Of a stretch of DNA of 59,815 bases, positions 31,350 through 40,023 are shown piece after piece. The DNA is from Bradyrhizobium manausense (lineage in GTDB: Bacteria; Pseudomonadota; Alphaproteobacteria; Rhizobiales; Xanthobacteraceae): NCBI RefSeq assembly GCF_001440035.1, contig NZ_LJYG01000032.1, positions 1 through 59,815 on the forward strand, in the 5' to 3' direction. The notes below the pieces were generated by a model. It was not told the origin of the DNA. It did no database searches and was given only the letters and a program-made list of their open reading frames with translations. The number at the start of each line of letters is the position of its first letter. The stretch's first letter is position 1. The translations under genes were made by a program, and so were the position numbers.

Positions 31350-32078
31350 TCAATACCTGTCGTCATGGCTGGATTCGTGACTTGAGCTGGATTGGTGGCC
31401 GTTTCGCCCTATGGAGCATTTTCGAATGCTCTTGCAGAACTGCATGCACCCCTGAGCAGCCGACAGACTGCCGTTTAGCCATGCAGCATCCCACTGGAAA
31501 AGAGTCGGAATTGCCTCGGCAAAATCAGGGTCAGCTTCGGTCGTCGTCCTGCACGTCAAAACCCGGCCGTGCGGGTCGCATGTTTCGAGTAGAACGCGCT
31601 CGCCCAACCCAAGCGGGTCGTGCAGCAGGCGAATCCCGAAACGCCCGACCTTTTCGTGGCGCAGGACGATTTCGTGCACAGAAGCGAGCAGATCGCGATC
31701 GTGCGTGCCCAAGGTGCGAACGCCAGCGAGAGCTTCTTCGGACGTAAATTCCAGGCCGACAAGCCCGAAAGCTTCGCCCGATTTCTCGAAGCACACGCTC
31801 GTCGGCACCAGGCCGGGATATTCTTTGGCCAAGGGGCGCAGTGTGACGAGCTGCCGGTCGGTGTTAGCCTCCTCGACGAGGATTTCGTCGTCGCGGACTG
31901 GGAAGTGACTATGCAACAACGTGACGCCAAATCTTTTATTGGCTTGTTCTTGCACAAGGCGGCGTCCGACTTCGTCGAGGCAAATATAATCGTCTTCAGA
32001 GAGACGGCCTGCGCTCGTAAGGTCAATGTCCGGCAGGGCTGCATAGTCGAGAGAATTATGGCGTCGTAATTGGATCAC
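31350..32078 (-). CDS. Unknown protein with internal duplication
   Basis: The protein has two similar units of about 60 residues, one with RFGVTLLHSHFPVRDDEILV and one with RFGIRLLHDPLGLGERVLLE. Each is followed by a threonine-rich strand (LVTLRPL, VLTCRTT) and a region about acidic-aromatic residues. I choose GTG 32078 because GGAGG lies six bases upstream; the ATG at 32096 includes that ribosome site inside the coding frame. The product is 242 residues with no membrane segment. The tail is Ser/His-rich. It ends 89 bases before the PD-(D/E)XK-like gene on the same strand. I do not recognise the family. Confidence 0.68.
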   Translation of the reverse strand: MIQLRRHNSLDYAALPDIDLTSAGRLSEDDYICLDEVGRRLVQEQANKRFGVTLLHSHFPVRDDEILVEEANTDRQLVTLRPLAKEYPGLVPTSVCFEKSGEAFGLVGLEFTSEEALAGVRTLGTHDRDLLASVHEIVLRHEKVGRFGIRLLHDPLGLGERVLLETCDPHGRVLTCRTTTEADPDFAEAIPTLFQWDAAWLNGSLSAAQGCMQFCKSIRKCSIGRNGHQSSSSHESSHDDRY

Positions 32079-32297
32079 CTTGCACCTCCAGATCATCGGC
32101 GAAGAGGGTCAAAAATCCGCGGACTTGGCTCACTGTTCGATGGCGACACGACGATTCGCAGGCACAGGCTAGGGATGGAAAGAGTCATTTCTAGAGCGCG
32201 TGGCTATTCAGCTGTGAACAAGTCATAATTTGGTGGGGATACGCCGGTTTGCCAACCCGCAGTTTTCCACCCGCTCACCCAGGCCGAAGGGCTTACA

Positions 32298-32825
32298 ATG
32301 CTGAAGAGTCTTATCACCATTTGCGAGCCTGATGAGCGATTTCAATACCTCTCAGTTCATGATCAAGCCGCCGGTCTCACCCGGCCACTTTGCGCGGGCG
32401 ATTTATACAATGAGGTGGTGCCCATCGAGCTTGGTTCGACTGTTCCCGCTGAAATTCGCTCTCAATTCGATGTCGCCCGAAATGCCGACCTTTACTCCTG
32501 GTTTGTCTACGATCTCGCCATGCTCGCGGAACAGCACTGCTACATCGTGCTTGAAATGGCGCTGAGGTATCGCGCGAATTCGGAAGGCCTCAGTCGGGCC
32601 AGGACTTTGAAGCCGTACCTACAGCTTGCGATTATGCGCGGTTGGCTTCACGAAGACGATCTACATATTCCGGGGGGCTCAGGTTCGCGCCCTATGTCGT
32701 TTCTGAAGGAGCTACCCAGACTGCGCGACCGGCTGCTGCACGGAAATGTACATCTGTCGCCGGACTTCACTTTAATGATTATGCGAAAGTGCGCTGAGTT
32801 GATAAGTAAGCTCTACGCTAAATAG
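32298..32825 (+). CDS. HEPN-like helical protein of unknown function
   Basis: This 175-residue, mostly helical protein contains LRDRLLHGNVHL near residue 145, an R-x4-H arrangement like that of HEPN RNases, in a fold-appropriate late helix. An earlier helix pair (ADLYSWFVYDLAMLAEQHCY) could form the rest of the bundle. HEPN proteins often act as RNases or toxins in defence and toxin-antitoxin loci, but the assignment rests on one motif. It is the only plus-strand gene between two minus-strand genes. GAAGGG lies about eight bases before the ATG. Confidence 0.6.
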   Translation: MLKSLITICEPDERFQYLSVHDQAAGLTRPLCAGDLYNEVVPIELGSTVPAEIRSQFDVARNADLYSWFVYDLAMLAEQHCYIVLEMALRYRANSEGLSRARTLKPYLQLAIMRGWLHEDDLHIPGGSGSRPMSFLKELPRLRDRLLHGNVHLSPDFTLMIMRKCAELISKLYAK

Positions 32826-32880
32826 AGCGCCACACGCATAAGAGCGAGCGTGGCCCCGAGGGGTCTGGGTATATGGCAGG

Positions 32881-35172
32881 CTACGCTTCGCCGAACCAAA
32901 GCTGGTGCGTGATGTTGGCCATGTCCGTCAGGGTCGTGGCATATTGATCGCCTCCAAGACGATCTGCGGAACGTTCATAAACAAAGTAAGGTTCAAGTTC
33001 GTCGCGCGACCAGAGGATCACGCGACGCCTATGTTCGGAATTGAGCGACTTAGCCAGCCGAACCTCCTCGGCTGAAAATGTGTCAGTCTTGGCAAACAAT
33101 ATAAATGCTTGGGCAAGATCCTTGGGGATGGCATCGGCGAGCTTTCCCAATTTTCGGATGTCCTGCTCGTCGATCGACTTGCTTGTCTTCGCTTCCCCGA
33201 ACAGGAGCTGTATGGGTGTCTCATCGGCGCCCGATGCGCCCGCGACCACTCCGACGAAATCCGACTCGCATGGCTCGATCTGCCCGCCTGCGGAGGTGAA
33301 ATGCATGGCCGTCGAGAACATGATCAGGCTGTCATGCAAAGCGGTAGAAAGCTGCTGAAGGGTGACGGCAACAGGGACGCCGCCGAGTTGATGGTCATCG
33401 CGTCCAAAAATGCCGGAACGCCGGTAGCGCCAGTCGCGATCTTTAAGTTGGGGCGTGATGTCGTAGGTATGGTCACAATAGGTGCAAATCGAATTCGATC
33501 GGACGTCGTCGAGATGCATCCAGCTAGGTAACTCGCAATTCGGACATTTTAGCTCAAGGCCTACTCGAAAGACGCGCCGTGTGAGCAAATATTTCAACAC
33601 GTCATCCGGCTTGAGCTCGCGGCCCGAACGAAACTCGATATGAAGAGTCTTGAAGGCATCAAAGCCAACCGCGCCTGTTGTCGGATCAACGTCACGAATG
33701 GCCTCGATGGCAGCGGTGCGGGTAAATGATTCATCGACGCCATACTTTCTCAGCAGATTGCGGACGCCACGAATTTTCAGGACGCGGCAATCCTGCAATC
33801 CGCCAAGCTGGGTAATCAGGCGTTTGCATCTCAGGCCTGGCTCGGAGAGTTCGGCCTTTAGGTTGCACAGCTTGAGGAACTGGTTGAGCCAGTCAAAGCT
33901 TCTATAAGCATTGATCGTCAATCGCTGGGTAGAAATGGATGTGATAATCCCAGCCGCACCTTTTTCGAGACTTCCTGGCTCTGCGCGAACGGCATCGTGA
34001 TCGTGATAAAAGTGACGACCATAGAACTCATTCATCTGCGGGGCGAACGGTGTCTCGAAAGTGAAGTCGCCCTCTTCTCCAAATTGCGCGGCATCCACGA
34101 CAACGACGAATTTCTGGTTGAGAGATTGCACATCACCGTCGTCGAAAGGGCGATCCGGTAAAGCAAAAGAGGCCGTCGGCGTGGTGCCTCCTTCGTGATA
34201 GGACGGAACAACATCACGATGCCACGTTGAAAATTGTGGGCGGGTTGGTTGGATGTTAAGCCCGTTCCAAAGCGACTGGCGATCTCGGCCTTGGTGAACA
34301 GACACTTGAAGGCCACTGAGATCGAGGCCGGGTTGCCAGTTCGGACCGACCTGTTGCCGTACCCAGCAACTGACACTGCCGGTTCGGCCTGAGATGGGGT
34401 TACGTAGCTTGTCGAGGAATCCGTTGGTAAGGGTCGTCAGGCGGCCCGCGTATGCTTGATCGAAGAACACGGCCGCTGCACCGGCCGCGCGGAGGTTCCA
34501 GAATAGGGCGATATCATCGAAGTCAGTGACAGAGCCGAAAACAATCGCCGGCCGAAGCCAGCCGGAAGGATCACGGGTGCGCGTCATGTCGTACCCGGTC
34601 AGCAGAAGCGGTCCGATGCCGTCGAGGATGTCACTTGGAATTTCGCCACCGTTTGCGATTGGCTTCTCGGGGACGTCGAACGCCTTGCGCATTCCACCTT
34701 TGTAATCGGCAATTTGCTCGCTCGGCGCGGGATACAGGCCGAACGAAAGAGTTAGCAGTTGGTGAAGAGGGTCTGAAGTGTCCCAAGTCGGCGCTATGAG
34801 CGCCGTTTCTGTTCGCTTGTCTTGATGCTTTACGATCTGGCGGGCGATATGTCTGACGTCCGCGAAAGTACAGTTACTCTGCTCGAAGATCGACCTGCGC
34901 CACCGGTTATGCTCAAGGTACGGAAACCGCTTGACGAACGATTGCGTGGCCTCGGTCTCCTCTGTCGAGAGTAGAAGGTCGACTCCGAAGGCCTTTACGA
35001 GAGCGTCGGCGAGCGGTTGGTCATCGATCGGAATGACGGGGTTAAAGCCGCCGCCCCACAGGCATGAATTCCAGGAAACAGCAGTGGCCACATGCGCGAT
35101 ATCGCGATCGGGAATAACCCACCCGATGCGCACCGGTCTGTATTGCAGCCAAATGCGGGGTGCACTTGTCAT
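32881..35172 (-). CDS. Large unknown protein with zinc ribbon and nuclease-like C terminus
   Basis: From ATG 35172 the product is 763 residues; a GTG at 35229 would add 19. The N terminus (about 1-110) has a pattern I associate with uncharacterised island proteins (RIGWVIPD, LWGGGFNPVIPIDD). A zinc-ribbon segment lies near residue 560 (CPNCELP then CTYCDHTYD). The last 150 residues contain ESDFVGVV followed by QLLFGEAKTS, which fits the D and ExK strands of a PD-(D/E)XK fold. No helicase or ATPase motif is visible. The gene is isolated between the HEPN-like gene and a 600-base spacer with a perfect palindrome. Nuclease function is inference. Confidence 0.72.
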   Translation of the reverse strand: MTSAPRIWLQYRPVRIGWVIPDRDIAHVATAVSWNSCLWGGGFNPVIPIDDQPLADALVKAFGVDLLLSTEETEATQSFVKRFPYLEHNRWRRSIFEQSNCTFADVRHIARQIVKHQDKRTETALIAPTWDTSDPLHQLLTLSFGLYPAPSEQIADYKGGMRKAFDVPEKPIANGGEIPSDILDGIGPLLLTGYDMTRTRDPSGWLRPAIVFGSVTDFDDIALFWNLRAAGAAAVFFDQAYAGRLTTLTNGFLDKLRNPISGRTGSVSCWVRQQVGPNWQPGLDLSGLQVSVHQGRDRQSLWNGLNIQPTRPQFSTWHRDVVPSYHEGGTTPTASFALPDRPFDDGDVQSLNQKFVVVVDAAQFGEEGDFTFETPFAPQMNEFYGRHFYHDHDAVRAEPGSLEKGAAGIITSISTQRLTINAYRSFDWLNQFLKLCNLKAELSEPGLRCKRLITQLGGLQDCRVLKIRGVRNLLRKYGVDESFTRTAAIEAIRDVDPTTGAVGFDAFKTLHIEFRSGRELKPDDVLKYLLTRRVFRVGLELKCPNCELPSWMHLDDVRSNSICTYCDHTYDITPQLKDRDWRYRRSGIFGRDDHQLGGVPVAVTLQQLSTALHDSLIMFSTAMHFTSAGGQIEPCESDFVGVVAGASGADETPIQLLFGEAKTSKSIDEQDIRKLGKLADAIPKDLAQAFILFAKTDTFSAEEVRLAKSLNSEHRRRVILWSRDELEPYFVYERSADRLGGDQYATTLTDMANITHQLWFGEA

Positions 35173-35382
35173 GGTCGCAATCTCGCTGTCATTTCCGATG
35201 CTGGGCTTGTTCGACAGATAGCCGAGCACGAATCGCAGGAACGACGTGCGCTCGTTCTAGACCAACCGGCCTCCTGACGTCCCCGACAATGATCAGAAAG
35301 TTGGTGCGGTCGGAGGGAGTTCGTATTTGCTGTGATTTCAACGGGTTACGGCTACCGACAATGCGTTTTGGTGCGTTTCAGC

Positions 35383-35400
35383 CCCAAAAGTACTTTTGGG
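35383..35400. promoter_or_regulatory. Perfect 18-base palindrome, possible operator
   Basis: CCCAAAAGTACTTTTGGG is a perfect palindrome about 210 bases upstream of the ATG at 35172. It could be an operator for a dimeric regulator or part of a mobile element end; no regulator is encoded nearby. Confidence 0.45.
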
Positions 35401-35428
35401 CTCAGATGCTGCAGAAGAAAGCCTCAGT

Positions 35429-35509
35429 CTTCGTTGCCCGCACCGCTACGATCGCACCAGATACGTCCCCTCTTCGCTCGTCCACAGCTCGCGAGGCTGT
35501 CAGGCAAGC
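35429..35509 (+). repeat. Imperfect direct repeat, right copy
   Basis: This is the partner of 29720-29812, in the same orientation but lacking the 12-base duplication of the left copy. The pair encloses the PD-(D/E)XK-like, duplicated-domain, HEPN-like and zinc-ribbon genes. Confidence 0.6.
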
Positions 35510-35828
35510 TCGCCCGATAATGAATGGACGCGACAGTGCATTTACAATCCGCGCTCCTCCGGTCGATGGAATCTTTGCATTTGGTGATGATGATGTCGGC
35601 CATCTGCGGTAGAGCGGAGGTCAAAAGTTGAGAATGTCCGACTACGAGACGGCGGTCGCCGTCTCTCGATAAGCAGGCAGAGCGCTTAGCGCCTCCAGTC
35701 CTTTTCTCGCGATCGCACTCAGCGCGACATCGAGGCTGCGCTGGCGACTATGACACCGACGAAGAGCAGGACGAGAGACGACGTATCAGGCCGCATCGCA
35801 GACCTAGGCTACCCCAAGGCACTTCCAA

Positions 35829-37046
35829 CTAAGTCCGAAAATTGGCGATATAGTCTCGATACATTTGGGCTTGCTCCTCATCGAGTCCGAATCTGTTGAG
35901 TTGCACCCTGCCCCTCATTCGGTCATCGCCATGCATGATGCAGCTCAAGTCGGTCGCCTGCTCATGTCTCTCCACGATGGTTTTGGCCACTTCGACCGGC
36001 AACTCATCGTTGTAGGTCGGATTGCGGCCGAAGTTGTTCTGCGCGTGATACAATGCCCTCTCGTAGTCCCGAAGAACGTCCCTCATGTAGACCATGGCGA
36101 GGTCATCAATCTCCCGCGGGGCCTCCTTGCTTCCGAGTATCAGCACGGACACGAGCCGGGCTACCTTCCAGGTTTCACGCTCCCATCCCTGCGTCAAACG
36201 TTCCTTCAGGAGGCCGAGGAAGTCCGGCTTGATGTATTCGAACGGAACGTGCGGCCAGCCGTCGAGCAGGTACATATCGTAAAGGCCACGCCCGAAGAGG
36301 CTTCGAACGGTATCGTCCTCCAGCCAACGCGTTATCTCCACGCTGCTGACCGCCCCGACCCGGTGAGCCATGTAAGCGAACATGATGTCTGTGATCTGCT
36401 TGAGGGAATAGATTCCCTGTGACGCTTCACCGAGGATCGATGTAAGCATCGGGAATTCAGCCTTGGTCGCGTACAGCTCAAGCCACCTTGAGGAAGCCCG
36501 CCTCAAGCGGACGTCGATCGGGTGCGGTGGCTGCGTCAGTTTTCTCGCATTCTCCAACGCCACACGATACCGGGAGACCCAGTACCTGGTCCTGCTTGGC
36601 TCCTCCAAGAACACGTCGTTATAGGAGGCCTCGATCTCCTGAGCGAACCATTCTTCTTGTTGCGCCTTAACCTTGCCACTACGCGCATCATCAAGCATCT
36701 CGCCCAGATCGCGCAGTAATGGGTGGGTGAGCGCATCCACCCCGAACATGGTTTTTAATCTGGCTCTCTCGGCATCCCCTTCAATGATGTAGGGCGCTTG
36801 TTTGTGCCAGAAGATGATCGGTGCGGGATCGCCGACGCGGAACAGCCTGTCTCGATACGAATCCGGGAGATACCGGACTACATCGTAGTGGTCCACGTTC
36901 TCATAGAGGAGAAAAGCGCTGATATTGTAGTCAGCGTCCATCTCGGGAACGTACATCGCGTTCCCCGCCTCGAATATTGGCACGCCGATAGAGTCGGCTG
37001 GAGAAAGCCGCAGCGCAGCGGTCATCTTCAGCCCATCGGGTATCAA
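35829..37046 (-). CDS. Unknown protein, second gene of a coupled pair
   Basis: The 405-residue protein is soluble and rich in aromatic and charged residues, with long helices in its second half (for example VARLVSVLILGSKEAP and MVYMRDVLRDYERALYHAQ). I recognise no catalytic motif. TTG 37046 overlaps the stop of the preceding gene (TTGA) and has GGAG seven bases upstream, so I prefer it to the ATG at 37025, which has no ribosome site. This overlap implies that the protein is made in fixed proportion to its partner, as in a two-component defence or toxin-antitoxin unit; that is inference. Confidence 0.7.
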   Translation of the reverse strand: MIPDGLKMTAALRLSPADSIGVPIFEAGNAMYVPEMDADYNISAFLLYENVDHYDVVRYLPDSYRDRLFRVGDPAPIIFWHKQAPYIIEGDAERARLKTMFGVDALTHPLLRDLGEMLDDARSGKVKAQQEEWFAQEIEASYNDVFLEEPSRTRYWVSRYRVALENARKLTQPPHPIDVRLRRASSRWLELYATKAEFPMLTSILGEASQGIYSLKQITDIMFAYMAHRVGAVSSVEITRWLEDDTVRSLFGRGLYDMYLLDGWPHVPFEYIKPDFLGLLKERLTQGWERETWKVARLVSVLILGSKEAPREIDDLAMVYMRDVLRDYERALYHAQNNFGRNPTYNDELPVEVAKTIVERHEQATDLSCIMHGDDRMRGRVQLNRFGLDEEQAQMYRDYIANFRT

Positions 37047-37834
37047 ATGTTCACTCCGGCCTTCTTGTAGATTCGTTCGACGGCGTCGTAGATCGACGAG
37101 TAATGCTGGCTGAGACTGAGCGGCAACAACCGATAGGTTTCGATGTACTTTGTGAGCTTGAGCAGCGACTCACGCACGCCATCTGTGCGCATGTACTCCT
37201 CTGGGATCACCACACCGAGCAGATCCTGCTTGCGGAGAGGAATGTCCTCGCCGACTTGCACCTCAATGGCTGCGGCGCGGTCATCGTAGTTCTTGGTTGA
37301 GCCCTCTCGATACAACTTCCCAAGAGCTAGGATTTCGGCATGACTCATGTCGAGAACGTGCTCTTCCTTGATCTTGTCCTCATCGACCGATTTGCGATCC
37401 ACGTACCTCCGTGGGGTATCGAAATACAGGGAGATGAGCCTACCGATCAAAGCATCGTCGGACCCGAGCTCGAAATTCTGCATGTCGAAGGCTGTGAGAT
37501 ACGATGGCATCCTGTTACGATCGAAGGCGCCGGTGTCGAAGGGATAGATACGCTTGATGGGCGGCGGTGTCGCAAACCTCATGACGAACACCGACGGAAG
37601 TTGCCAGGCCTCCGGGTTCAGCGCGTCCCTGCCCTTGTATGCGGCCCGCCCCACGAACAGATAGCAGAGCTTTTCGCCCTTGAAGACATCGCACTTCATC
37701 GCCACAAGCTTCTCATCCTGAATGATCTTGATGAGCTTGCTGGACGGCGCGCTATGGACCCATGGCGGGCTTTTAGGGGTGGCTATATTCGAGTTGCTGA
37801 GAAATTCACGCAAGCGGACTTCCCGAGGTTTCAT
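37043..37834 (-). CDS. Unknown protein, first gene of a coupled pair
   Basis: The 263-residue protein has AGGA seven bases before its ATG. Its N-terminal region (WVHSAPSSKLIKIIQDEKL then LCYLFVGRAAYKGRD) has the look of a small alpha/beta enzyme with a His early and a YxFxGxxAY strand. The layout recalls ADP-ribosyltransferase-like folds, but I cannot establish this. The C terminus is helical. It is the first gene of a two-gene unit whose second gene begins within its stop codon. The intergenic region upstream (37835-37924) is short and carries its promoter. Confidence 0.7.
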   Translation of the reverse strand: MKPREVRLREFLSNSNIATPKSPPWVHSAPSSKLIKIIQDEKLVAMKCDVFKGEKLCYLFVGRAAYKGRDALNPEAWQLPSVFVMRFATPPPIKRIYPFDTGAFDRNRMPSYLTAFDMQNFELGSDDALIGRLISLYFDTPRRYVDRKSVDEDKIKEEHVLDMSHAEILALGKLYREGSTKNYDDRAAAIEVQVGEDIPLRKQDLLGVVIPEEYMRTDGVRESLLKLTKYIETYRLLPLSLSQHYSSIYDAVERIYKKAGVNI

Positions 37835-37924
37835 CGTCTGATCCTAGAGGCTGCAGCAAATCACCATGACAACTTATTAGAAACAGATCGATCAAGGGGA
37901 TACATTACCCACTATCCCCACTAC

Positions 37925-38134
37925 TCAACCGATATGTCGGGCGATCCCATGGGCGATCAAGAGCAACGTGCCTAGAGGCACCAACACTCCGGCCAGCACA
38001 GCCAAGAGCATGAGGATAAACCCCCTGTCCCGGCCAAAGGCTCTAACGACGGTCTCGGACTGCGATAGGATTCCACCCATACCTACCGCGAACCTAGCTA
38101 GGGTCGGTTCATGCTTTTGCGTGGCTTTAGCCAT
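37925..38134 (-). CDS. Small single-pass membrane protein
   Basis: From ATG 38134 (GGAG seven bases upstream) the 69-residue product has a polar N terminus and one C-terminal transmembrane helix (ILMLLAVLAGVLVPLGTLLL). A longer frame up to 38302 exists but lacks a ribosome site. The role is unknown; small membrane proteins next to defence units can be effectors, but nothing in the sequence proves this. Confidence 0.5.
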   Translation of the reverse strand: MAKATQKHEPTLARFAVGMGGILSQSETVVRAFGRDRGFILMLLAVLAGVLVPLGTLLLIAHGIARHIG

Positions 38135-38439
38135 GCCCGTCTCCGAAAGTGAGCATCCGGGACATCCCGGCTCGTAGCGTAAGACCATTTCCCGGCCGTC
38201 AACCGCTAACAACGCACCACGACTAAACCCATGCGGTTTGCAGTTCGGAAAATCCTCTTTGCCGCTTCTTCCAACACCAATGGTTATTGCATCAAACCGC
38301 AACGCACCAGCAACGCACCGCCTCCGTAAGCGGCCCTTCTATCAACGATTTCAGATAGTTATGCGGTTATCAGCGACGACATTACGGAGACTACCGAAAC
38401 CGCTGTCCAAAATTTGGAAAAGTCGTCCGAACCTACGGA
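38135..38439. other. Spacer before the dnaE2 remnant
   Basis: About 300 bases without a supportable gene. A CGCACC-type motif recurs several times near 38300-38325. Confidence 0.35.
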
Positions 38440-39866
38440 TTCGCTGGGTATCTTCGTCGCCGCGACGGATTGGAGCCTGTCGTCTTCCCGAAACCCGAGC
38501 TAGAGAAAGTGCTCGGCAAGACGCTCGGCGTGCCGTTTTCCAGGATCAGGCCCTGCGCGTCGCGATCGAGTGCGCAGGCTTCATCCCCGGCGATGCCGAC
38601 CTGCTGCGAAAGTTCGATGGCCACGTTCAAATCCACTGGCGGTGTTTCCAGCTTCAGGGAGAAGCTGATCCAGGGCATGGTCGATAACGGCTATGAGCGC
38701 GATTTCGCCGACCACCTTCCGCCAGCTCGAAGGCTTCGGCTCCTACAGATTTCCGGAATCGAACGCAGCCTCTTTTGCGCTGATCGCCTATGCCAGCGCC
38801 TGGCTCAAATGCTGGCATCCCGACATCTTCTGCGCGGCGCTCCTGAATGCACAACCCTTGGCTTCTACGCGCCAGCCCAGATCGTCAGGGATGCTATCGC
38901 TCACGGTGTCGATGTTCGGCCCGTCTGCGCCAATGCCTTGCGCTGGGACTGTACCCTGGAGCCGACGAACGACGATAGCCAGTTCGCTGTGCGCCTCGGC
39001 CTGCGCATGGTCAAAGGAATCGCCAACGCTCACGGCGCCGCTATCGTCGCCGCGCGGGCAGACCAGCCCCTCTCCTCGATCAATGATCTCTGGCGGCGCG
39101 CCGGCGTGCCGTCAGCCGCGTTGGTTCAACTGGCCGAGGCCGACGCCTTCCGTCGGACCTGCGCCTCGCCCGCCGCGACGCTCTGTGGGCAATCAAAGCC
39201 CTCCGGGACGAAGCGCTGCCACTCTTCACGGCCGAGTCTGCGCGGGAAGCCGAGATCGTGCCCGAGGTGAACGAGCCGGCGGTCGCTTTGCGACCGATGA
39301 CGGCGGGCAGCGAAGTCGTCGAGGACTACGGACATGTCGGACTGACGCTCAGAGCGCACCCGCTCAGCTTCCTCCGCGAAGATCTCCGGCGCCGGCGCAT
39401 CGTCACCTGCGCCGAGGCTATGGCTGCTCGCGACGGACGTTGGCTGGAGGCCGCGGACATCGTCCTCGTGCGCCAGCGCCCTAGCAGCGCCAAGGGCGTC
39501 ATGTCATCACATTGGAAGACGAGACAGGCATCGCCAATCTCGTCGTCTGGGCAAAGGTGTTCGAAGCGAACCGGCGCGCCGTCCTGTCAGCCAGCATGAT
39601 GGCCGTGTGCGGCCGCATTCAGCGCGAGGGCGATGTCGTTCACCTGGTCGCGCAGCGGATCACCGATCTCTCGGTCGAACTCGCCAGCGTAGGCAGCCGC
39701 GACGCGGCATTTTCGCTTCCGCATGGCCGCGGCGACCAGGTCCGAAACGGCAGCTCTGGCCCCGATCCGCGCGACCTGCCGCCCAAGGGTTTGCGCACGC
39801 GCGACATCTACATGTCCGGATCTGCACATCGACACAATCAAGGTAAAGACACGGAATTTCCATTGA
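38440..39866 (+). pseudogene. dnaE2: Error-prone DNA polymerase dnaE2 (imuC) C-terminal remnant
   Basis: Plus-strand segments in changing frames rebuild the C-terminal about 475 residues of DnaE2: GLEPVVFPKPELEKVLGKTL, then [60 protein letters not shown], then LEDETGIANLVVWAKVF and a terminal RDIY segment ending at TGA 39864-39866. The N-terminal PHP and catalytic palm are absent, and several frameshifts occur (about 38530, 38700, 38760, 39150, 39490, 39800). DnaE2 works with ImuA and ImuB in SOS mutagenesis; neither is present here. It is therefore dead sequence marking an island junction. Confidence 0.85.
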
Positions 39867-40023
39867 CGCATCGGTCGAAAGTCGCAGAAACCGTAGTTGC
39901 CTCTTGCCAGAAAGGCATGAAACCGGGCTTGATAGACAAAATTGCCGTCGATTTCAGCCGGTCTCGGCACCCTAAATTGTCGAATCGAAAGTAAAGTTGG
40001 CCCTCATCAGGGCCGGAGGGAAC

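Larger units (their letters stand above)
35230..35828. other. Spacer holding the right direct repeat and a palindrome
   Basis: No gene is supportable. The tract holds an 18-base palindrome (35383-35400) and the right copy of the imperfect direct repeat (35429-35509). It separates the large zinc-ribbon gene from the coupled pair at 35829-37834. Confidence 0.5.
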
